Assembly: GCA_938743325.2 (NCBI GenBank)
Contig: OW568889.1
Span: 434,001 to 498,000 of the forward strand
Length of the DNA: 64,000 nt
Reading direction: 5' to 3'
Source: Pycnococcus provasolii
Taxonomy: Eukaryota > Chlorophyta > Pseudoscourfieldiophyceae > Pseudoscourfieldiales > Pycnococcaceae
The notes below the pieces were generated by a model. It searched no databases, had not been told where the DNA came from, and saw only the letters and a program-made list of their open reading frames with translations. Below, one piece after another: positions 18,301-27,300 of this stretch (the first letter of the stretch is position 1; each line of letters opens with the position of its first letter). The position numbers were made by a program, and so were the translations under genes.

Positions 18301-18909
18301 GGCCGTTGCAGCGAAGCAAATCTGAAGTGTTCCACGAAGCCTTACAACTCGCTATGCACTGAAGATGGCGAGTGTCGCTCACAAAATTGCGACTTAACGC
18401 GAGGTGCGATTGCTAGCTATCCAGCTGGCACCGGATTGTGTGGACTCTCGCTTCCTGGCCGTGACTGCAAGGACGATGCGGAATGCACGACGGACGTCTG
18501 CTCGACGAAAGGTGCGGCCACGCCGCTAGCTCGCGACGCAAATCTCACCTCCGCACCTCCGATCACGAGCTGCGAAGGCATCGAGTGCATGGGTATGTGT
18601 GATGTTCGCACGAGATTTGGCAGTGAATGCAGCAAGAATGCCGACTGCCTCTCACACGAGTGTGACACGACGCGTCGCACGTGCTCGCAGTCTGCTCCCG
18701 GCTATCCCTGCCGTCGTGATTTCGACTGCGTGACGGACTCTTGTTTGGCAGATGGCACATGCGCGCTGCGAGGCTTTGGCACAGTTTGCGCCGCTCACGA
18801 CGAGTGCATGGGCGGCAACTGCATGCTTGAGACTAACACGTCGGACGTTCAGCGGTGTGCGCCGCCAAATGCTACGAATACCACCACGACAACCACTTTG
18901 TTCTTGTAA
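15358..18909 (+). CDS. Secreted cysteine-rich modular protein with Frizzled-like N-terminal domain
   Basis: 1,183 residues from ATG 15358. A hydrophobic stretch at about 20-38 (WHALSFLALAWVHTAKA) is a signal peptide or anchor. Residues 43-135 have cysteine spacing like a Frizzled CRD (CVAACQAF...FPSC...PPCRALC...AC). Residues about 180-510 lack tandem modules and are not recognised (contains FHGCEQFGSSAGS). Residues 520-1170 are about 19 tandem modules of 30-45 residues with the pattern Gly-x-x-Cys-x5-Cys-x-Ser/Thr-x2-Cys-x4-9-Cys, for example FACSKNEHCLSSRCANGKC. These resemble short disulfide-knot repeats such as Dickkopf-like or EGF-like ones, without an exact family match. The tail is NATNTTTTTTLFL, with N-glycosylation sites. 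The stop codon overlaps a TGTAA. Possible cell-surface or adhesion protein; function unknown. A longer frame to 15148 is less likely. Confidence 0.75.
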   Translation: MEASSGVVVVQTHRRSLGLGWHALSFLALAWVHTAKALSQPACSLNYALDVADTHLSKAQTAIARCQNHTAQGAACVAACQAFALAETFPSCQEKTSFSEKPKPPCRALCTQYANACGQLDTALSCQALPTDSGECTLGPAALDEVTRRKLASPSDVEISAEWSPAAVETYKAHAQTCEPGLRASLFHAGTPYTLCPSKTDVDCGTVDTPPAASTSKCGIWLRSLTTMRGGLWESVWRVPLSKTVLLSFINAGVTDDSALVKALPAGTAVCAFGRLYDLPKRLLERLSAEDVLNEQGLSQLVVRSPKYEGSMFDAAQVIVKRFSYSTFVPHASGGPCASSAAPGARADKPIVRPTPQLIPARDMTYYNAWGFRWLSMSASWPGGRVAHYPFHGCEQFGSSAGSVNSNITCASPPFRMMLSNGKAGPFHYNLFLTTSHARAGQTSLKASNDKEGISLTLNAEAAPGAKVALNTTASASAGSDGKVAVAVSLPALLKGGGVDGVEITVDGIIYRVTVHYRPPERSLPFGAFCQHDKECISDQCDSETHACVAGGFGTACGGDFMCQSTRCDQFDGPVAQALAKRERILLDSEDAHHSVDEYKQSYALRRRWLQTSTGVRTSVAAATVISIAALGYNGTCGPAPINFACSKNEHCLSSRCANGKCVSAILGMPCTTDSDCISLKCNASAVCDRAPLNGVCDFQFGGRDCITDSCVDVTFKQAKPSDGESITTAFACGPAEIGYRCASDEECMSGNCGNSVVRRCEEGAFGAHCTEHVQCQSLNCNLAQRQCSKVIFGGECENDSECISAHCVMNETRGKKTCEKSKRNGPCLGNSDCFSNADGTRFTTCILSEQGSGVCGPSPFGLFCEIDADCITGNCDSGICSQGRYGAYCEGGEECMSGSCGENGSCGPSGVGNECSLNAGCTSNYCDLQADSGPVCSLAPYKNACTGNDQCMSTVCDIKTSTCGAGPVGVPCSSNEMCMSGRCSEANLKCSTKPYNSLCTEDGECRSQNCDLTRGAIASYPAGTGLCGLSLPGRDCKDDAECTTDVCSTKGAATPLARDANLTSAPPITSCEGIECMGMCDVRTRFGSECSKNADCLSHECDTTRRTCSQSAPGYPCRRDFDCVTDSCLADGTCALRGFGTVCAAHDECMGGNCMLETNTSDVQRCAPPNATNTTTTTTLFL
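18905..18909 (+). terminator. TGTAA overlapping the stop codon
   Basis: The TAA stop at 18907-18909 is part of TGTAA. The first A-rich stretch follows within 30 nt. Confidence 0.4.
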
Positions 18910-19058
18910 ATTTAGAAACCAACTGAAAAACACAACTTTTCCTTCAACTTTCGTCGTACAAAAACGTCGATGAAGGGGTGGAAGTTTTTCTTTTTCCCTT
19001 CCTACACTGGTAAAAGGTCAACTACGATATAGACTAGTCTAGTTACTCTAAATGTTTT

Positions 19059-20216
19059 TTACTTCGACTTCTTCCTCGCGCTTTCGAATCCTCCGTCCAA
19101 CACGCGCAACGTGCTCGGCATCACCTGAAAGCTGCCCATGACCTCGTCGTAGGCAAGCTCAAATCCCACCATCGAACAGTTAGCCATTTTTGACTCGCAC
19201 GCGCGAGCGATGAGGCTGTTCTTGTCGTCACGGTCCGACTCGCGTGTGAAAAGGTTGAAGAATTCGCGGAAGTAAAGTGAGTGTCCGACGGCAATCACCA
19301 CCTCCTCGTCACACTTCATCGCCCAACGTGCGAACGCCTCCATGCGCAGCCGTCCGTTGGAGCGCAATGTCTTCATGCCTCGACACTCCGAAGCGTCGAA
19401 GTACTGCTCGAGTGGCCCAGGCTGGTGCAGTTGGCTCGCGTTCTTGGCTGTGAGCATCTGCGGCTTGAGGTTGCGTCCCAGACTTGGCGGCAGGCTCGCG
19501 GGTTCGAGTGCCATTGCAACGCAGTCAACGTTGCGTGACATTTCCTGCAGGTCCGTGGTAACGTGCGCCTTGCTTGCGTTACGCGGCTTGCTCGCGTGTC
19601 CGGTGGGGCAGATTCGCGATCGCAGTGCGACGAGTGCCGTGAGCATGCACCTCCTTAGGTTGGAGCACGCGACTGTGGACGTGGGTGCGTTTTCGTCGCG
19701 TGCGAGCACGCCTCTGAGCAGAAAGCGCGCGTAGTCGTCGTGCTCTCCTTCCGGGTTCAGGCATATTTCCGGGCTTTCTATGTACTTCGCGAGTTGCTCC
19801 GCTTGTGCAATTCCTCGCTGACTGAGAGGAGAGTCAAGTGCGAGGCTGGCGTGCGTAGCGACACTGACAAGTTCAACGAGCAGCGCCTTGAGGAATCTCC
19901 AAAGCAGCATGTGTGGATAGAGTGCAAACTTGTCGTCCGGTCGTTTCTTCGGGTTGAAGACGACGTTCCACTCCGACTCGCCGTGTCGTATGAACACGAG
20001 GTGTTTGCGGTGAGACAGCGACGAGGGCGTGAGCGTTTTCTTCGTGTATTTGCGGTCCTTCGACAGGAGCATGTGTTTCACTCCCACACCTGCCAGTACG
20101 AGTTTGCGCCGGTATGCCCGCGAAGACAAATACAAAAGGACGTTTATTAACAGAACGACCATGACAAAGAACAACAACAACAGGTGCGAGGAGAACGGTG
20201 AAGGCGACATAGACAT
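19059..20216 (-). CDS. Membrane-anchored histidine phosphatase (phosphoglycerate mutase-like)
   Basis: 385 residues from ATG 20216. An N-terminal transmembrane helix (about residues 12-32, LLLLFFVMVVLLINVLLYL) is followed by basic residues. The catalytic core of the histidine phosphatase superfamily has the phospho-acceptor His in FIRHGESEWN (near 77), LSQRGIAQAEQLAKY, SNLRRCMLTA (phosphate-pocket Arg) and the second His in VIAVGHSLYFREFF (near 320). Substrate cannot be told; membrane-tethered members in protists act on small phosphoesters or proteins. Convergent with the secreted Cys-rich gene (149 bp). A frame extension to 20420 reads the telomere-like repeat and is not used. Confidence 0.8.
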   Translation of the reverse strand: MSMSPSPFSSHLLLLFFVMVVLLINVLLYLSSRAYRRKLVLAGVGVKHMLLSKDRKYTKKTLTPSSLSHRKHLVFIRHGESEWNVVFNPKKRPDDKFALYPHMLLWRFLKALLVELVSVATHASLALDSPLSQRGIAQAEQLAKYIESPEICLNPEGEHDDYARFLLRGVLARDENAPTSTVACSNLRRCMLTALVALRSRICPTGHASKPRNASKAHVTTDLQEMSRNVDCVAMALEPASLPPSLGRNLKPQMLTAKNASQLHQPGPLEQYFDASECRGMKTLRSNGRLRMEAFARWAMKCDEEVVIAVGHSLYFREFFNLFTRESDRDDKNSLIARACESKMANCSMVGFELAYDEVMGSFQVMPSTLRVLDGGFESARKKSK

Positions 20217-21361
20217 GGGCAGATGCAGTAGATGGAGCCTCCACGCGAACGAATGAAACTTCGGACAACAGAACACTGGAGGGGAGGCTGGGAGGGAGAA
20301 AACGCACGAACCCGAAACCCTAACCCTAACCCTAACCCTTGTGCTGAACCCTAACCCCTTATGCTGAACCCTCTGAGTCCGCGGGCCCTTCTCAAACCCA
20401 ATCATCCATCCCCTTTCCAAGTCAGATCTGTGTCGTCATGCTTGCCTTGCCTTGCCTGCCTTTGTGAGTTCACTGGAGTTGGTGTCGCATGATGCCATGA
20501 TGGCGTTGCGTTGCGTTGTTGGGGATAGCCTGATAGACTAGGTATGGCGTTGCCCCTTCCTTCTCTTCTCTTCAGTCTTTCATGAGATCCTCGCTTGGAT
20601 TCGTTCTCTGGCGAATCCCTTTACGCGACTCCCTTTTCCAGTCTGCCAGTCGTGAGTCGTGACAGTGCGTCTGCGGCGTGCCGTGCGGGATTTTTTTCCA
20701 TGTAAAAGGTATGCGGAAAAAGAACGGGGCCGAGCGGAAAAGAAAAAGAAAAAGAAAATGAAAATGAAAAAGAAAAAGAAGGGAAGGCACGAGGAGGTGG
20801 CACGAGGCACGAGCCACCGACACCGGACCAGGTCACAAGGCGGCCTTGATGTCGAACCCGGCGGCGTCAAACACAAGGTGGTCCACAAGGTCGTCCACAA
20901 GGTCGTCGACATCATGCCATGCCATGCCATGCCATGCCCATCCGAATAATACATAGAGCGACCTGCATGAGTACGAAGGACGGAGGAGTGAGCCTGGGAG
21001 AGAACAGAGAGCCAATCACTCCGGCTGTGCGGGTATTCCGGATACTGTACACACATACTTCCGGATAGGAAGGGTAGTTCTTATGTAGTGCAAACTTCCT
21101 ACCCTGGCGGACGCGACTGCACGGCCGCAGAGACGCCTTCGGAGGGCCTTGATTGTTCTCACGGAGTCGTCTGGGGGCGACTCCGGAGCACACAACAACA
21201 CACTGTGCTTCCTACTTTCCTGTTCTCCAGATACCTTCTCCAGACCAAGATGGTGTGGCCCGAACCATCTGCCCGAACCCCTTTCACCTGTTCCTGTTCC
21301 TTCTCCGGTCCCGGTCCTTTTCGGTCGGGGACACACGCCTATCATCTGAGATCTCTAGAGC
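20217..21361. promoter_or_regulatory. Divergent promoter region, histidine phosphatase / PKS
   Basis: 1.1 kb without a supported gene. It contains the telomere-like array near the phosphatase start, an A/G-rich tract (20730-20785), repeated GTGGTCCACAAGGTCGTC-like units (20877-20910) and an ATGCC run (20912-20938). Confidence 0.55.
20315..20375. promoter_or_regulatory. Telomere-like AACCCT array upstream of the histidine phosphatase
   Basis: AAACCCTAACCCTAACCCTAACCC at its left end, followed by two GCTGAACCCT units. It lies about 100-160 nt upstream of the ATG at 20216 on the minus strand, where the motif reads TTAGGG. Confidence 0.55.
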
Positions 21362-24300
21362 ATGCCGGGTTCCCAGGTCATGATGGCTCCTTCTTCCATC
21401 AAGCTCCACGCCATCAACGCTTTAGCGCGTGACTGTAGTGTAAACCTCTTCTGCTTCCCGTACGGAGGAGGAAACGCGCGTGCTTACGACGAAGCATGGG
21501 CACAATCCCTCCCTCCTCACATACAGGCGTACGCGTTCGAACTGCCTGGTCGAGGATCCCTCTCCAACGCGCCTACCATCAACGACATTAACGTGCTCGT
21601 GAAAGCTGCGGCGGCAGCCATGAGAGAACACCTGGACAGGCCGTTCGCCATATTTGGACACAGCGTCGGCGCCGTCATGGCGTGGGCGCTTGCAAGACAC
21701 CTCGAAACGAGAGGGGATCACCACACGCCGATCGTCACAATTTGCAGCGGGCACACGGCGCCGAGTCAACCTACCACGCAAATGCACAAGTGGTCGACCG
21801 ACGAACTTGCAAATGAAATGAGAGGATGGGGAAACGTTGACGAGGAAGTGCTCTCGGACCCCGACGTCGTCGAGTTCCTGTGCAAAACACTACGTTCCGA
21901 CTTTGAAATCACAGAGACGTTCTGTGGAACGACAGAAGCTCTGAACATGGAAAGACTACGCTGTCGTCTTGTCGTGTGCGGCGGCGACGCGGACCCGCTC
22001 GTGTCCAGCGAAGAACTCAGAATATGGCACGAAGAGTGCGCGGAGACGACGACGACGACGTCCTCCTCGACACGAGTGTACGCTGGTGACCACTTCTACC
22101 TCACGCACGAAGACAACGCCGCGGACTTCGTCAGACATATGGCTGCTGATATTGACATGGCGCTGGAAGAACAAATCGCGCACGCGGATGCCCTTTACCG
22201 TGGAGAGCAGTGGACGGCTGGCTCGGAGCCTTGGCCAACGGAAAGCCTCGTGCACACGCTGTGCCTTTTCCACGACGGCGAGCCATTTGCAAACGAACTT
22301 GCCGTGTCTGGTTACCGCCGCATCTCGTCGGCGGACGGCGACGGTGATGGCGACGCGGCGGAGGAGCGCATCGCGCTCACGTTCACCGAGCTGCGCGCAC
22401 GTGCCGCGATCGTTGCTACGACGCTACGGGCACGTTACGGAGCTTCGCAAGAAAAAGTCGTCGCACTGCTCATGGAGCGCGGCGTGGACTTCACAGTTGC
22501 TCTTTTCGGCATTCTGTCGTCCGGTGCGGCATACCTTGAGCTGTTTGGCAGCTCTCCGAAGGGCGTTCTTGCGGAACAACTCGAGGCTGCATCCGCGTTG
22601 GCTACTTTGACAAATCGTGCCAACGTGCACAAGGTGCCAGATACCATCGCATCGTGCCCAGTGGTGCTGCTCGAGGATGCACTTGCCAATGATGCGATCG
22701 TGTCCGCCTCAGCCGCCGCAGACACCTTGCGCAACGAGGTGTGGAATCACATGAGCGGTGACTCGCTGTGCTTCATCGTGCTGTCGAGCGGAACGACGGG
22801 CAAGCCCAAGCTGATGATGGACCCACATCGCCTGTCGACGCACAGCTACTACTTTCGCAACAAGCGCTTCCCACTCGGACCAGGCGACACGTGCGGCATA
22901 TACGTGTTTGCCATCTGGGAGATTTTCCGACCGCTGCTCGCCGGTGCGCACGCCCTATGCATTCCCGACTCGGTACTCTTCGACATGGAGAGCCTCTGCC
23001 ACTTTGTTGGCGAAGCGGGCATCACGCAAATTCTCTTCACGCCAAGCCTGTGCGCTCAGATCTTCTCGGACAATGCATCAGTCCATCTCGCGAGCGTGTG
23101 GAGCTCGTTGAAGACGCTGCTTCTGTGCGGAGAGGTCATCACGCAGGATCTCCTGGCGACGTGCAGAGAGCGCCTGCCCCACACGGAGGTGCTCTCAGAG
23201 TACAGCATCTCCGAATGTGGAACGGTGACGCTCGGCGACGTGCGTAACACGCACCCAATGGCTCCGTACTCGCATGCCGGAACCGGTGACCCGAATGTGC
23301 GCATCTACATCCTCGACGACGACCTGAGACCTTGCCCCATCGGCTGTGTCGGAGAGCTGTACGTGGGTGGACCATGCCTTTCGAACGGGTATTCGAACGA
23401 GGAGATCACGCGAGAGCGCTTCGTTCCCGACCCTTTCGTCTCAGGTGCGGAGGCAGGCGGCGACGCGATGCCGCTCATGTTCCGAACGGGCGACGCTGGT
23501 CGGTTTGTCGACGCCGACGGTGAGCTGGCGGTAGAGTTGCACGGCCGTGTCGCGTTCATGATCAAGCTGCGCGGTTACTCGATCGTACCAGGCAACGTCG
23601 AGGCTGCCATTCTTTCGCACGACGCAATCGACAACTGCTGCGTGAAGGGAAACACGGATAAGGGAAATACCGATTTTCTCATCGCGTACAGCGTGGTGGT
23701 GAAGAACGCAACCCAGCCCACGGATGCGGAAATGAAGGAATTTCTTAAGCCACTGCTGCCACACTACTGTGTTCCATCAGTGTTCGTGTACCTCGAAGAA
23801 ATGCCTATCAACGAGAACACCGGCAAGCTTGATCGCAAGCGTTTGCCAGCGGTGAAGGCGCCAACGCACGATGCGGCACCAGATTCTGCAGCGGGACCCT
23901 CCAATGCTCCACAGCGTAAGTTTATTGTCACGGCGACAGAGAAGCGTGTCGCAGATGCGTGGTGTGCAGTTCTACCCGCTCTTGCCTCCGCGGCGGCTAG
24001 TTCCTGCACGTCTTCTAGAGAAAGCGTGGTTGACCCGTCGTCGTCCTTCTTTGACGCGGGTGGAAACTCGCTGCTCGTGACGCGCGCCATCAAGGCAATG
24101 GCTTCGGAGACGGGTGTGAAACTTGCTGTGCACGAGTTCTTCGAAAACGCGACTGTCTCGAAGATTGCAGAAGTGATTGACCGGCGTACAAAGTCAGCCT
24201 CCTCACCGCTCATCACGAGCAATGATGACGGTGGCGCTGCCTTGGTATCGAGCGCGGAGATGCCACTACCGCTTCCATTCGCCGGGTATGACAGTGCCGC

Positions 24301-27300
24301 GACTCAATCGCGTGATGTGGCCCTGCTTACTTGTGCTTTCGAACTGCCGGGAGCCAGCACAGAAACCGAGTACTGGAGTAATCTGGTGCATGCCAAGGAA
24401 TGTATCACATTCCTCACGCGTGATCAGCTCCTTGAGACTGGACTGCCTGCATCTCTCGTGGACAGCCCCGAGTACGTGCCGGCGTGTGGAATGCTGCAGC
24501 GAAGTGTTTACGGGTTTGACAACGCGTACTTCTCCATTTCCCGCCGCGAGGCGTGCATTATGGACCCTCAGCAGAGATTATTCCTTGAGTCGTGCCGAGA
24601 ATCTCTCGAGCTGTCCGGCTACGCCAATCAGCGCTACGTCCCACGCTTCGACGGCAAGCTTCCGACGGAGATGGACGATCCGTCACTACTGGACACGATC
24701 GGTTGCTACGGCGGTGTCTTCATGCCGCTGTACGGAAGACGGATGACCGCCGATCCTGAGGACCCTTCGCACGAGCTTCTCGTGGAAACGGGGTGCGACA
24801 AGGACTACACCTCGATGCGCGTGGGCTTCATGCTAAATCTCAAGGGGCCGTGCATGACGATTCAGACGTCGTGTTCGACATCGCTGGCGAATGTTGCTTC
24901 CGCCTGCAGTGGAACGTTGTCTGGTGACTGCACGATGGCACTTGCGGGAGCTTCGAGTCTGATTTTCCCGCAGCACGCAGGCTACATGTACATGGACGGC
25001 ATGCCCGTTTCACCGGATGGTCGATGCCGGCCATTCGACATCGACGCTGCAGGCACTGTGTTTTCCGATGGCGTTGGCACCGTATTCCTGAAGCACATGG
25101 GCGCCGCGAAGCGGGATCGTGACACCGTGAAGGCTGTCGTGCGCGGATGGGCGGTGAACAACGATGGCTCTTCGAAGTCGAACTTCACCGCTCCATCAAG
25201 CCAGGGGCAGCGCCTGGTTGTGCTCAAGGCACTGCGCACGGCTCGCCTGAATCCACAGGCTATCAGCTATGTCGAGGCACACGGAACGGCGACCAAGCTC
25301 GGCGATCCGATTGAGGTTGCGGCGCTCATCGAAGCATTCGGTGCGACGACTGCCAGTCATGGCGGGTCGTCTCCATCGGCGTCCAAGGCGTGGTGCGCCA
25401 TCGGGTCGGCGAAAGGTGGCATCGGCCATGCGAACATCGCGAGTGGAATGGCTGGGCTCATCAAGCTTATGCTGGTGATCCGCAATCGCCAGAATGTTCC
25501 GGTGGTGCACTTCCGGTCACCCAACCCTCTCATCCCTTTCGATGGCAGTCCCTTTAAGATGCCCATCGGACCTGAGGAGGCGGCGAAGAGCGGGCCGTCA
25601 TGCTTTGCCTTCGAGACAAATGGCAAGGATCTGATCGCCGGCATATCGAATCTTGGAGTTGGTGGCACGAACGTGCACGTGATTGTCGGAGAGGCGCCCG
25701 ACTTCAATGCCGGAGATGCGAATCACAAGTTGACCCAACTTCAGCCTAAGGCATGCGTCGTGCGCAATTTTGGCCAGCCCATTATTGTCTCAGCGTCGAG
25801 TTCTGCGTCGTGCAACGCGCTCTGCCGCCGCTTAGCCGACGTGTTGGAGAATGATTCCCGATTTGATTCGGCGGAAGCTTTCGACGATGTCGCGTACACG
25901 CTCCGCGTTGGTCGTCGCGAGCTCTCACATCGTGTGTCTGTGATAGCGACGAACGCGGCAGATGCGGCAAAAAAGCTTCGTGCGAGCTCAGCCGGCGACG
26001 AGGCAAAGAAGCCTGCCGGTATCGTGTTCCTCTTTCCCGGACAAGGTTCCCAGTACGTGAACATGGGACGCGATCTCTACGAACAGATTCCCGACGGCCA
26101 GTTCCGCCACTGGATGGACCGCTGCTTCGAGCTATTCCGTGAAGAGCTTGGCGTGGATTTGAAATCGATCGTGTACCCGTCTTCCGATGCCGATACGAGC
26201 AGCGCATCTGACATGCTCAATGACACAATCAATTCGCAGCCGGCACTGTTCAGTGTGGAATATGCGATGGCAAAGCACTTGGAAAGCCTAGGCATTCGAC
26301 CTCACGCGCTTGCTGGTCACAGCATTGGCGAGGTCGTGGCAGCTGCGCTCGCCGGTGTCTTCCCGTCCCTTGAGGTGGCGGTCAAGGTTGTATCCGCACG
26401 TGCTCGCGCAATGCAGATGGCACCTGCTGGTGCAATGCTCAGCGTGGGAATGAGTGCCGTGGAGCTAACTGCCATCATCAAGGGAGCGGGTCTTGAGAAA
26501 TCTTGCCACGTGGCGTGCGCAAACTCGCCAACGAGCTCCATCGCATGCGGCACGGATAGTGCGGTTGAGAAATTGGAATATGTGCTACCGGAGAGCGCGG
26601 CTCGAAGGCGTTTGCATGTGAAAAAAGCATTCCACAGCCCCGCACTCTCCGGTGCTGCCGAGGACCTCGTGAAAACGGTCGAGAGCATCTCCGCGTCGCT
26701 CGCAGAGCCGAAGTATCAGTTGATGAGCAATGTGACCGGTACCATGCTCATGCAAGACGACGCCGTGCGCGCACGGTACTGGGGTGATCACATCACGTCG
26801 ACAGTTCGTTTTGAGGAGAATGTCGACTTCTTGCTACAGGAAGGATACGACGCGTTTGTTGAGGTGGGGCCGATGAACACGCTAACGCGTCTGCTTCGAG
26901 AGAATATTAGCGGAAGCGCTCGATCGATTGTGCCGAGAACCGTCAACACCATGCGGCACCCGAAGGACACATCTGTTTCTGACGTGGACGCGCTCACGGC
27001 TGCTGTTTGCGCGCATTGGCGTGACGGTGGCGTGGTCGATCTCGCCTCGCCATCGTGGAATATGCTCGTTAGTTCAGCACAGGTGCTGGCACCACGTCGC
27101 ATTGAACTTTGCGCTCCCGTGCCTGACAGAAAGGAGTTCGAGCAAAAGGAGACAGCTGCCCCTGCTGCCACGGCGGTTCCGTGCTGCGATGGTAAGTTGA
27201 AAGATGTCTCAAGTTGGATCTGCGTCCCGTCGTTTGCACAGAGACCTCCATCGATGGGGAAGGCAGTAAATGATGCGAGCAACTCACGCGGCCGCGTTCT

